DNA of 64,000 nucleotides, taken from assembly GCA_022495005.1 (NCBI GenBank), contig JAGYXB010000825.1, positions 496,001 through 560,000 on the forward strand, in the 5' to 3' direction. The notes beneath the pieces were generated by a model, which was not told the origin of the DNA, searched no databases, and saw nothing but the letters and a program-made list of their open reading frames with translations. Within the stretch, counting starts at the first letter, position 1, and every line of letters begins with the position of its first letter. The DNA comes from Rhyacophila brunnea (taxonomy: Eukaryota; Arthropoda; Insecta; Trichoptera; Rhyacophilidae). Shown here in pieces: positions 45,501-58,039 of the stretch. The position numbers were made by a program, and so were the translations under genes.

Positions 45501-47087
45501 ATCCACTGCTTAATAAAGACCTCCCTAGCTTGATTCTACTCCTTTTGTCATATGAATGTATGTATTTATCAAAATCTGTGATATTATATGTATCTACACA
45601 TTCATATCGTCATCATCATCATCATCATTATCATATACCTGAACCAATCCACTGCTTAATAAAGACCCCCTTAGCCTAATTCTCCTCCTTTCTGTCATAT
45701 GAATTTCTGTATTTATCAAAATCGGTGATATTATATTTATCTACATATTCATATCGTCATCATCATCATCATCATCGACCTGAACCAATCCACTGTTTAA
45801 TAAAGACCTCCCTAGCCAGATTCTACTCCTTTCTGTCATATGAATTTCTGTATTTATCAAAATCGGTGATATTATATTTATTTACATATTCATATCGTCA
45901 TCATCATCATCATTGACCTGAACCAATCCACTACTTAAAGACCTCCTTAGCCTGATTCTACTCCTTTCTGTCATATGCATTGCTGTATTTATCAAAATCG
46001 GTGATATTATATTTATCTACATATTCATATGGTCATTATCATTATCATCATCATTGACCTGAACCAATCCACTGCTTAATAAAGACCTCCCTAGCCAGAT
46101 TCTACTCCTTTCTGTCATATGAATTGCTGTATTTATCAAAATCGGTGATATTATATTTATCTACATATTCATATCGTCATCATCATCATCATCGACCTAA
46201 ACCAATCCACTGCTTAATAAAGACCTCCCTAGCTTGATTCTACTCCTTTCTGTCATATGAATTGCTGTATTTATCAAAATCGGTGATATTATATTTATTT
46301 ACATATTCATATCGTCATTATCATCATCATCATCATCATCATCGACCTGAAACAATCCACTGCTTAATAAAGACCTCGCTAGCCTGATTCTACTCTTTTC
46401 TGTCATATGAATTTCTGTATTTATCAAAATCGGTGATATTATATTTATTTACATATTCATATCATCATCATATCGACCTAAACCAATCCACTACTTAAAG
46501 ACCTCCTTAGCCTGATTCTACTCCTTTCTGTGATATGAATTTCTGTATTTATCAAAATCGGTGATATTACATTTATCTACATATTCATATCGTCATCATC
46601 ATCAACCAGGATCAATTCACTGCTGGATGAAGAGTTCCGCAACCTGATTCTACTACTATATTATACCTATTTCTATCGTCCTTATCATCATTGACCTGAA
46701 CCCATCTATTGCTGGATAAAGGCCTCCCATGCCTGATTCTACTCTTTTCTGTCATTTGAATTGCTGTATTTATCAAAATCGGTGATAATATATTATATCT
46801 ATTTCCATTATCATTATGAACCTGAATCAATCCACCGGTGGATGAAGGCCTCTCTAAGTTGTTTGAATTTCTGTCGGTCATATGAATTACTATATTTATC
46901 AAAATTGCTGATATTATATTTTCCCATTCATAATATCGTCATTATCATCATCAACCAAGATTAATCCACTGCTGGATGAAGGTTATCCCAACCTAATTCT
47001 ACTCTTCTTGGTCATATAAACTGCAATATTTTTTTAAATTTGTGATTTTATATACCTACCCATTTATATCGTCATTATCGTCATCAA

Positions 47088-47118
<31 letters not shown>

Positions 47119-50100
47119 TTTTAAGCTGATTCCACATCTTTAGGTCTTATAAATTCCTATTCTTATCAGATATAATATGTATTACTTCATTATTTATCAA
47201 CATTTGTCTCGATATGAATGTCCCGCACCGGGAAACTATATTGTTTAAGTTTAATTTTTAAAACAAAATATGATTTTTACGATATTATTCTGTGGCTCCA
47301 AGCATTTATTTTTTATAGACAATGAAACAAAATAATGTTTAAATTTATTTTTTATGCTGCTAACCTTTTTCTATTATGTAAATGGGACCCGAAAGAGATT
47401 AATATTCGCGTTATATTGGATCGCTATTTATGATAATCACGATTGAGATGTATAACTATTTATCATATTTAAATGCACATACCTACACATATATTGTATT
47501 AAAATTAAAATGACAGTGGTAGCAATCGGCGATTGCCAGCTGTTTTGCTAGGCTTAGCAGCCTGAAATGGTGTCAGATGATATTGAGAAGGCCAGACTCC
47601 AGAATAGACTACGCACATGACTCCAAATTTGTATTTGCGGTGACGACATGCATATCGTAAAACTGACAAATCAGATAAATTTTCAATTGTCTGACGTGAA
47701 TGAAAATCCATCCCGAAGGGACAACTATGGCGCCGTCTATACACACTTTACAATTATTATATTAAAATCCAACACCAAGTCACTATGATGAAAAGCTGTC
47801 TGCAAGACCTAGCGAGACAGACTGGCGAGAGCCAGCTGGCTCAGCTAGTAACTTAATACTGATCTATCTCTTTTGTTATGTACCTAATATTGTTTTAATA
47901 ATATTTCGTTGTATCTAAATTTAATGTCATGTTGTGAACGAATTGAAAAAGAATAAAAAGAAGATTGTCATCCTTAATATGGAATTGCATTCCAACTAAA
48001 ACCATTTCTTTAGTTACAGGAATCGCCAAATTGGGAGTCATACGTAATGCTGGTGGCTGCTAGCTGCTGCTTTGCGGTTTACAATATCGCCATACTCTTC
48101 GGCATCACCATGTCCTGTGACTTGGTCAAACAGGAGGCGTCAAAGACATCATTACTCCTTGATGCATTTCTCTACAATAAATTACTTGGTAAGTTAAGTA
48201 GTATAACTATTTCAGCGGCGATGAACATATCCCACGCGAAAGAATTCTGATGGCACGCAAAAGAATTGTAGAATGATGAAAACCTCAAACACTGGCACTA
48301 ATTTGAAAATATTGTAAAGAGCCATAGAGAAAATGCAGTCCAGATTTTTGAAGGGAAAAGAATTTATTGATCATCACATCACCCATCGTTTAATCGTTAT
48401 AAATATTTATTTTATTTATTTGGCATTTGGCTATAAAACGGTTCGCCACATCTGGACAATGAGATTGTTGGTAGGTATATAAATTTGGTTACAAATGTAA
48501 ATTGTACATAAAACATTTCACCGTGAGCTTTCTATCGGAAAAAGATGACCGCATACTATACGGTCTCCAATTTTATTAGATTCAATATGAACATTAATTC
48601 AATTTTAATAGCTGATTTTGGCAAAAATTCATGAATTCAATAATGAAAACCTAACCTAACAATAATAATCCAGTATATCGACTACTTGCAAAATTTGTTT
48701 GCCGCTGGCTTCCTGTAAACCTACAAGAACCGTGTTTTATTTAGACATGAATTTTATCTCAGTACTATACGACCCAAAGAGGTTGGACGGTCTTATACGA
48801 CTATATATTTCCGATACCTGCAATATTTCACGGTTAAATGTGATATGGCGAACTGCATACGTAAAACTTTCTGGACACGATATAATTTAAATTCGTTTTG
48901 TGCAAACATACACTAGCAAAATATTTTGGACCGCGTAATGCAGTCTGGGTAAATTTTACAGTAGCAGAAGATGGCCGTTATAAAAATGCATACATTATGA
49001 CTTAAGAACAACTGTAATTATTATGTATCTGTATCATGATAAGCAAATTATAGTGCACGAAAACAAAGGCCTTGGGAAGTTGTTCCTGGGACACTCTCGT
49101 AGCATTGAAGTCCGTCTAACGTTCATTAAGCTACGTGGAGACAGTGTCGGATTAAAAATTCGTTTTAAATCCCCAATTTTTAGTTCTACCCATACTTTGA
49201 GCCCCAATTACTCTTGATAATATATAACCATTAATGTTCTACTATTTATAGTCCGTACGTTATGTTAATTAGATGGTATTATGCAACAAGGAACCAACCA
49301 TGTTAAAATATGAATGAGTGGTATAATGTGGTTCTCATAAGAGTCAATTTGTTAGGGGAGATCATGAGTAAAGCAAGTACAACGAAAGAAAACTAGACAT
49401 CCCAACCCCGACAAAAATACAGTCATGTTAAACCTTTTATTTTAATTAATACATTTTGTTTACAACCAGTGAGCTAAACTATTTAATTGAAAGATATAAG
49501 TTTCGGTACCTATTTCTATATACTTATACCTAATGATTCTTCTCGATTTGTCGCCCTTCGAGTAACTGCCACCCCCAAGCGACGATCAGTCTGTCTACCC
49601 CCACGAGACTGATTTCACGCAGCAATAGTTATGTTGCCAGATTTTTTTATAAATACCTACTTTGTATGAATTGTTTTACTCTTACTTTACTTTACTCACT
49701 TTAAGATTTTGGTTCAGACGAAGCCACCGCCTCATCTGTAACATAGAAAATCGGCACTGAACTGGACAATGTGCTATTGCTTTAGTATTCTTGCTCTGAG
49801 CCACCGCCATATTTAGATTAATAAAGTCTGAGCATAACTTTTTGCACAAGCAATGAGTGAACTTTTCAACTGTCAAAATCAGATCCCAGATTGCTTGACA
49901 TATTGATTCGCCCTTTCTCGTTTCAAATTGAATTATAAAAAAATTGGTACAGTTCGGTTATGAGGAATACAGCGGCAAACACATTTTTAAAATAGCCGAT
50001 ATACAGGATTATTTGTTAGTTTAACCTAATCAAACCTAACCTAACCCAACCTAACCTAACCTAAACTAACCCGAACTAACAAATAATCCAGTATATCGGG

Positions 50101-50702
50101 TATTTTCAAAATGTGTTTTCCGCTGTATTCCTCATAACCGAACTGTACCAAAAAATCTCACATCAAATATATTAACTATCAGTGTTATTAAAAAATAATA
50201 TACATTCCTGTTATTCATGAGCTGTCAAAGTCAGACTAGCCCTTCACACAAAAACCGATAGTAATATCGATTTCCAAAAAATATGTAGCATTGATCTATG
50301 CATTACATTTGTAGAAGGTGTGTTAATGCTAGTGTATTATTTATCATGTAACTCATCTATCCAATTCAAACCATTCCCTGTGTGAACACGACAGACGCGT
50401 CAGTATGAGCACTCTATAGAACAATGACAGGTCATCCATCGACAACAGCGGGAGGGGCGGAAAAAGTAGGACCAGTCGTTGTGTATGTATCGGCTTTCTA
50501 CTTGAGTCGGCAATGTCTGAGCTAATGTTCAAAATGCTTCTTTTCAGAGATAACTGACCAAGTGGAGATGTGGGCACAATTGGTTGTGAGACGATTTCCA
50601 AAATTCACAGCCTGCAGAGTATTCGCAATTGACTTGACCCTAATGTACAGCATGGCTGGAACCATAACAACTTACTTAATTATACTATTGCAACTTCAGT
50701 AG
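39572..50702 (+). CDS. Gustatory receptor, copy B (4 exons, 454 aa)
   Basis: Same gene model as copy A: exons 39572-40531, 42761-42841, 48020-48188 and 50548-50702. All frames are open, all splice borders canonical, and the C-terminus is TYLIILLQLQ. Private differences include Val280 in exon 1 and Ile in place of Lys405 at the start of exon 4. With C it shares Trp29, Ile86, Asn147 and Met251. Intron 2 has the Helitron with satellite, and intron 3 has a 183-bp addition shared with C (48208-48390). If intron 1 were retained, translation would run 62 codons into the MITE (to about 40717). Expected to be a functional receptor. Confidence 0.9.
40542..40932. mobile_element. Long-TIR MITE at the Gr-B intron 1 donor
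   Basis: Equivalent of 22024-22413. Here the start reads GGTTACATGTAGGTTGTACG, so the GTAAGT-like motif of copies A and C is changed to GTAGGT. The centre keeps CATAACCTAACCTAACC. Confidence 0.75.
41003..41588. mobile_element. Tc1/pogo-type MITE in Gr-B intron 1
   Basis: CTGTCGAACTTGGTTATTACG to its mirror GTAATAACCAAGTTCGACTG, TA on both sides. The terminal repeats are better preserved than in copy A. Confidence 0.7.
42080..42598. repeat. Repeat family Z in Gr-B intron 1
   Basis: Near base-for-base copy of 23580-24070, including CGCACGTATATATTAATAAT and CTAGCTAGTCGGGAAG. From 42842 to 43928 there is plain intron identical to copy A apart from rare changes. Confidence 0.6.
43929..47848 (+). 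mobile_element. Helitron-like insertion in Gr-B intron 2
   Basis: Same TC start and palindrome plus CTAG end as 25403-29291. Length 3920 bp against 3889, from small changes in the array and an extra ~37-bp near-duplicate at 47318-47354. Confidence 0.8.
44525..47125. repeat. ~140-bp satellite array in Gr-B
   Basis: Same monomer order as in copy A. Differences are mostly in the number of TCA triplets (for example 46315-46343 against 27805-27824). Confidence 0.85.
49793..50521 (+). repeat. Element X with nested TTAGG-core MITE, Gr-B
   Basis: Copy of 31095-31823. The MITE is at 49946-50149, here starting GGTACAGTTCGG, closer to the family consensus than the GGAACAG start in A. Confidence 0.7.
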
Positions 50703-52113
50703 GTAAGGCGGTATAACATTGTTTACCTATGTTTTTTATTTTTTCTTCTATCTTGTGGTAATATTTGTTATACCTAATGTAAATCTCATGTTGTGAACGT
50801 TCCGAATTTTCATTTGTTATGTCTAGAATATTTTGTTTTCATAAATAAATAAATAAATAAAATGAAGGCTGTGATTTTGAATTTTATAAACATATTGTGT
50901 ACCTTCTTATTTATAATGAGCTTTCTAAAAGTCTGATAATTTTCACAATTTACAGGAGAGCAATTAGAAATAATACTTTTATTAGTTAAGCATAACGAGA
51001 TCGCCAGATTTTTATTGGTCTTGTCATATATTTGCTCACTAACTTACTACTCGACGAAAAAAAAAAATATAATATATGACATTCGGCGGCTCTCGTGGGG
51101 CAGTGCGTAACGCGCTGGCCCTCTACCCGAGAGTTCTGGGTTCGATGCCCAGTGAGGACACAATATTTATGTGTTTTTCTCAAAGTCTGGGTGTTGGTGA
51201 TTGTTCAAAATTACTAGCAACCACCTTGTTATTAATGATTAAAAAAAACTTCAGTAGATAATTAATTTATTGTAAATGCCTTCTTTACCATTAGCGTGCG
51301 GCAGCGTAACAAAATAGCGTAATAAGAATTCGAACTTTTTTTTGAAGATCGTCCCCATTCCCCCCAAAGTTCCTATTCACCCCAGACTACGGTACCACGT
51401 TACAGTACTTTATAGACCGCCCACAAGATTCAATTTGTATCTAAATCTTAAGTAGATACTATTGTAGTGAATTAATAGTAGTTAAATAAATATTTTTGAA
51501 AAGCATCCCTTTAAATAAAAGTCACCGTACGCCATTGGCGAATAGTGGAGGAAGGCTGTTAAGATCTGATGTAAATATTGCGCACTAAACTTTATTAGTC
51601 GTACGTATTTATTCTCATTGAACTAAAACTACAATTTGTAGACAATGCTGGTTAGTTTTTAAAAAAATCAATTAAGCCTGCCTAAACCATACCATAATAG
51701 TTTCGGTATGCTATGGGTGTTCTGACAAAAATAGGGGGGCTAACAGGGGTTAAGCCTGGAGGTCCGGGCATAGCACGAGTCCGGCGTGGCAGTTCGACCA
51801 GCTAAGTGAGATTAACACACATCACAAATTTACTCGAATAGTAGAAAAAAAACTACTTTAAATATTTAAAATACGTGGTTGTGTGTTGCAATTTGATGTG
51901 ATATGGTGATTGATATAAATAAATGATAATGCACGTGTAGAATTTGGGAAACACTACTTTAGAGCATCACACTGCCCTTGACCTTAGCGATAGGTAGGCA
52001 GGCCTGCCAAATATCCTGGCCTGTGGGCCCGTTTTAAGGTGTGGGGGCCATGCAGTGTATACTATATTATAATATTATATAGTTTATGGCTCTTTAAATA
52101 TTGCTGTATAGAC

Positions 52114-53147
52114 CAGTGGTTCTCACGTGAAATTTAACTGTAGTCGCTCAATTATTGATATTGACAGTTCTATGGAAACGTCTGTTGGCCGCACCAAATT
52201 TCACTTTTGTTGTGTTGAAAAAATTAAAGCTACATTGTATTTACTAAAAAATGGATCAATTTATTTATAGACATTTGATAGAATCAATACTCCGATGCGA
52301 GCGGCATGGCTGCTTCTAAGTTTACATCATTCTGTCAACTGGCTTCGATATTTGTTTTTTATGAAGTGCATTACACTGAATGATCTTTCACAGTATACAG
52401 TAGTTGGAAAAATCGAAAATATTAATAAAGCAATTGTTGCCAATTCTTTGAATTGACTTGATTCTTGGTCAACGTATAACTCCGACTAAAATTTTTCAAC
52501 TGTGGTATTATTAAATGGTGTTTTTTTGGTCAGTACTTGGTCATGACTCATCTCCAATAATGCATATTTAACATTAGCCCAGTTGATTATATAAAATACT
52601 GAAAATTATGTTAATCTCGTTTGTATTCATATGAAATTTTCATTTGTCATCATCTGAAAAGACGAAGTTACGAAAGAAAGAGCTTTACAAAAATTCAATT
52701 CTTTGAACCTTTTATCAAGTTCCAGATTTAGAGATTGAAGATAGTTACTCTATATTTTTAAGCTTTAATTTAAATTTAAAAGTTGTATCGTAATTTTGTC
52801 TATGAAATCACTAAAAGAAGATAAAATAGAAAAATTGTCATTTTCAACTTCTATCACGAGAAACTGTATTTTTTAATTTGTCTATGATAAATACGGTTTC
52901 TATTATTGTTAGGTTACTTTTTTGTAATTGTTTATGTATCGAATTAATACGCGGCGAAAATCGTTTAGCAATAAAATTTACCCTTTTATAATCACTTTAA
53001 AGCTTTTCACTCAAATCTTTATGGTTTACGCCCAAAGAACTCGTATTTAACTAATTTCATAATTTTATAAATAAATTTTTGGAATGGCCGCAGTAAAATC
53101 CTCTGGTGGCTGCATACGGCCACCAGGGCCGCACATGAGAACCACTG
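52114..53147 (-). mobile_element. hAT element, unit 2 copy
   Basis: Paralogue of 33416-34449 with the same GTATAGAC duplications. The transposase relic has an added amber codon at 52486-52488 (reverse strand). Confidence 0.9.
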
Positions 53148-53553
53148 GTATAGACCCTTCTCAATGTTTTTCAAAAATGTCTCCTGAAAATGAATGTTTC
53201 TCTCTCGGTCAATTGTACGTAGCATGTTCACGTGTCGGCAAACCATCCGCTTTGTTCGTTCTCGCACCTGACAACAAAACGAAAAATGTCGTATATCACA
53301 AGGTGCTTCAATGAAGGGAATCGACCCGAGTGTAACCCATCCAGCAAATAGTTAAACAGAAAATAGTGCAACATTCATTTAAATGTAATTAAAATACTTT
53401 TCATTTTGATTTGATTTTTGCTCATTTATTGAACTAAATTCATTTTTAGTACTTATTCATTTTAACTTAATAAAAACTGATTTTAATTCAGCTAATAAGC
53501 TTACACAAGATTTATTGATTCTGAGGCGGTATGAAGCTCGCCGCGTCAGCTAG
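53148..53553 (+). mobile_element. Helitron 3' end, unit 2 copy
   Basis: Same as 34450-34855: open helicase C-terminus (QLYVACSRVGKPSALF) and GTCAGCTAG terminus. Confidence 0.85.
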
Positions 53554-54561
53554 TAATAATATATATATAAATTACAAAACATTTCCTAAAACTTTTTACC
53601 CGGAGCGGACAGACCCTGGAGCGGAGCTGGAGCAACTATTAGGTCCCGGAGTGGAGCAACTCAATAAAGAGTCTGCTCCAACCCTCTGAAAAAACGGACA
53701 TACCTACCATACAAAAATGACACATTGGTCAACCCGATAATTTTTTATAGGGAAACTATAGAAGGCTCCACCTCTGAAAAAAATCAACATTTTTGATCCG
53801 AATATAACTGTACAATTTTAGCGTATATACATACGAATGAAGGTTTCTTGAAGAGGCGAATAAATGTGCATCACGGCAGGTAGATATAGTTTGAAAAATA
53901 ATTTGTCTATATTAGATGTGTTCCGGGTTAGTGTGAAATGTAGCCCAATGAATAAATCCAATGAATTAAAGAAGGATCGGGGAATTTCGATTGCCACAAA
54001 AATGATGCTTGTGCAAATATTAGTGTTCTCGATATTTCTATACGGAGTCGAGTCGTGGACCCTGAAGGCAAGGGAACGGGAGGCAATTGATGCCTTTGAG
54101 ATTTGGTGTTGGCGCATGAATGCTTTGTATTTCTTGAACAGAGCACAGGACGAACCAGTAAATCATCCAGAGACTGAACATAAAGGAACGGCTCTCGACA
54201 ATATGTCTGAGACGAATTCTGTAGTTTTTTGGACATATTGTCAGGCACCTGAGACCTAGAGAAAGTGGTGGTTTTGGGTAGCCTCAAATTGGTGGCCGGA
54301 AATTCAAATGTGGCCACTATCCTCAACTGTGAGTGTACGACCAAGAAGAGATAGGGAAGAAAACAATCATTATCCACAGATGTAATTATTTTAATAATTG
54401 AATTTTAAAGTTTAAAACTGAATAAAAATATGGGAACTATTCAAATAAAACAAATTAATCATTTTCATGTCATGGTTAGGTATATTAAACAGAATAACGA
54501 AAATAGATATTTATATACATACTTGTAATTTAAAAAAAAATGGTTAAGACAAGGATAAGAC

Positions 54562-55585
54562 CAGCGGCGGCTCCTCTAATACCATGCAAGTGCTACGCAC
54601 TGCCTGCATCTTTGAAAACATCGCTCAACTTTTCATTGTTATTCATATGTGTATCACTCACTTCGCGATGTAGAACATGTAGCAGTATTATGAAAAATAC
54701 TCCGTTCATGCGCGCAAAGCGATTACGATCCAAACAGATTTTCAGTTTGCACAGGATTACAATGAGGCTATTATATACTACTTAAACCGTGGTCGAATGT
54801 TCCTATAATGGCGTTTTGTGTAGATTTTTTACACATTTTTAGATCGGCGTACAAAACGAAGGATTCTAGAAACAAAAACGACAGTTTCTGTTTTATAACA
54901 ATGTTGGCGAGTTAATTTTTAACAATTTTACAGTTAACATATTTAATGAATCGCCAACATTTTACGAACATACAAACTGCCGCGTTTATTTCTAAACCAC
55001 TCAAATACATTCAAAATAATAAAAAACACATCAGTGGTTATTTATTTGGCTGAAGCATTGTTTGCTTGGAGCGTAAAGCCATAAACTGTGACATTTATAT
55101 TTCTTTGTTGATAATAAATCATTCTGTTCAAAAAAACCTTTTTGAGAAATTGTATAAATAAACAAAGACATATTATTTAATTTACCTTCTGAGAAGTCGG
55201 TAAGAGAACACGGCAGCCTTCGGTGATTGAGGTAATCATGAAAAGACGCTTTACGACCTTACGTGGCTAGGGCACATGTCCGGGTGCCGCCAAAGAGTGT
55301 GACACTTCTTACCCTTATAGCACAGTCGCAAGGGTTCCATCGCCATGGCCGGCCTTCCCTCACCCTACAGCGGTGCCACAAAAACGACCTATGTGCTGCA
55401 GGTCTGACATAGCTGGAGGCGCAAGAGTTGGCGACGGACCGAGGGAAGTGGCGTGAACTTGTGCTTGCCCTATGCCCCAATGCTGGGTCGTGACAGGGTG
55501 AAAGAAGAATATTTTCACTTTATAGAAGGTAAAACCATTGCGCACTACCAAAAAATGCTTTTCTGAAGACCACCGGCCGCCACTG
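54562..55585. mobile_element. hAT-like element, unit 3 copy
   Basis: Copy of 35864-36887, same 8-mer flanks GATAAGAC and GGTAAGAC, carrying the LINE fragment at 55223-55488. Confidence 0.8.
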
Positions 55586-55832
55586 GGTAAGACATGTATT
55601 GTTTTCTTCACATACTGATGTTTTGAAATTTTAAATTTTAAAAATTTGAAACTGAATTTTTGTATATACATTTACTTGGAACTTTTATGGTTTTCAATAA
55701 GTCTGTTAACGCACAATGAAAACATACATAGTTGGCTAACACATTACATACTTAACTCAAAACACAAAAAAGAGTGACTATCATTGTTTTCTCCCGTTAG
55801 GTACCCTTCTTATGAAAGACACGCTAATCCTT

Positions 55833-56136
55833 CCAGCGAATTTATTCTATGCACAATACTGCTTTCGGTCGCTACGGCAGCTATCTAGGGTAGGTTTGTA
55901 TCGAAGTATTAGCACTTATTGTAACAATTACAATAAGGTAGTTGTAATTGTTACAATAAGTCCTATGTTTTAACAGCACCTCTTTTGGCTGTGGTAAATT
56001 TTATTCCAAGATAGACAGTTTAGACGGGTAACTTATTGTAATTGTTACAATAAGTGCTAATACTTCGATGCAAATCTACCCTAGATAGCTACCCTAGCGG
56101 CCGAAATCAGTCTTGTGTATAGAATAGATGCGCTGG
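55833..56136. mobile_element. Long-TIR palindrome MITE, unit 3 copy
   Basis: Copy of 37135-37438 with the same CCAGCG and CGCTGG ends and three palindromic cores. Confidence 0.75.
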
Positions 56137-56997
56137 AGTACTTGGAGCTGCTTGATTATGACTCCAGCAGCAAAACCACAGTTTTTACCTGTCTCTGTCG
56201 AATTATTTCTTATTCTGAGATTTCAAAAAATACTTTTTAAAATACGCACTTATAATGTGATAAGAAATTAATGGAATGATAAGTATCTACCTGTTTTTAA
56301 GAACAATATAAAAATATTGCTTTTCAGACGGATTAACTACATTGTGGGAGTGAATAAAGTGAATTAAACTATCAGTGAACTATATTACAAAATTAAAAGA
56401 TGAAGCGTTTCCCTGAATAGGTAGATAATATAAAGAAAGCCCTTCGTATTTTTATAGTTGTTTTAATCTCTTTAATCAAAACCATGTAAAACTCACAAGG
56501 TAAATTACTTTTAATAACTACTATATTAACAACTACTATATTTAACAACGCTCGAAATGAAAAATTTCATGAACCGGAGCGCTTGAAAATATTAACCTAT
56601 TTATCTAATTACTACGTTTTTCTTAGCTCGTATTCTTGTTTGTCCGGTAAAAATCTTGCAATAGATTTTTAACTAGCTTCCCGACTAGCTAGACATTTGA
56701 AACTTTTAGAACAGTAGCAGAATTGAATTCATTTTCAGTTAATTCTGTTTTGTATGGAAAGTTATTTCAGAAAAATCCGTAAAAAGTAAAAGAATACTAT
56801 TGGTTGCTAGGGGGGTGGTCCTCGCAACTAAATTAATAATATATACGTGCGTTACTATTAAAATCAAAATGTTATTTCAGTATTCAGTATTTCTATATTA
56901 ATATTTTGTTTGTTTTTTATTTACTTCATACCAAGTACAAGTTTGAGCATAACAATTCAAAAGAAAATTTAAAAACGTTGTATATAAAAAGTTCTTT

Positions 56998-57211
56998 GGT
57001 ACTGTTCGGTTATACGGAATACAGCGGAAAACGCATTTTGAAAATACCCGATATACTGGATTATTTGTTAGTTTGGGTTAGTTGAGGTTAGGTTAGGTTG
57101 GGTTAGGTTAGGTTAGGTTAGGTTTGGTTTGGTTAACATAACAAATAATCGAGTTTATCGGCTATTTTCAAAATGTGTTTTCCGCTGTATTCCGTATAAC
57201 CGAACAGTACC
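56998..57211. mobile_element. TTAGG-core MITE, unit 3 copy
   Basis: Copy of 38530-38743, flanked by AGTTCTTT on both sides. It has one GGTTAGG unit that is GGTAAGG in the unit 2 copy. Confidence 0.9.
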
Positions 57212-58039
57212 AGTTCTTTTTATTTTGTAATTATTTTATATATATTTTACACCGTTTTTATTAGCTCGTATTCTTATTTGACCGGTACAAATCTTGCAAT
57301 CGATTTTTAACTAACTTCCCGACTAGCTAGACATTTGAAACTTATAGAATGTATCAGAACACAATGATAATGCATTTTTCAATACTTTTAGCCATCTTTA
57401 AGTAGAATTGAATTCATTTTAAGTTAATTCTGTTTTGTATGAAAAGTTATTTCTACACCATTATTGGTTGCTAGGGGTCTGGGGTCCTAGCAACTAAATT
57501 ATTAATATATACATGCGTTACTATGGAAATCAATATGACATTTCAGTATTATTTCTATCAAGTACAAATTTTTTTGATCGTTTAAGCTAGTCAAATCAAG
57601 TTTATATGATTCAACAGAAAATTTAAAAACGTTGTATATGAAAAGTACTTTTTATCTTGTAATCATTTCTATAAAAATTAGTGTGTTAGATTTTTTTATA
57701 TGGCCTACTTATCTCATGCGGTAAATTAATTATTTTCTTTAGACTTCATGAAACGCAGCTGAGCTCCTGTTCATTTCGACCCCGGTATTGTGTTGACATT
57801 TTCATGTCACTGTAATATATATAATAGATCGTCATCATGCGCAAAATAATAATATGAAATTACATTTGTCATTCGCTCATAAAATTTAATAACATCACAC
57901 TAATTGAATTGAGCAAAGAATTCACCTTGGCAGTCGAGAAATACTCTTCAAAGGAGTGAATCTTTAGTGAAATTACGTAATCCACGCGGATATTTTTCAT
58001 AATAATTGTCAATGTTTTATGTTTTATTATTGAAACGTG

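Larger units (their letters stand above)
34890..53587. repeat. Tandem unit 2 (contains Gr-B)
   Basis: 18.7 kb, from the AACTTTTTACCCGGAGCGGA block to its next copy. Near-identical to unit 1 over most of Gr to spacer, and to unit 3 over the upstream spacer and exon 1. It holds insertions missing from spacer 0: hAT 35864-36887, palindrome MITE 37135-37438 and the TTAGG MITE 38530-38743. Confidence 0.85.
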
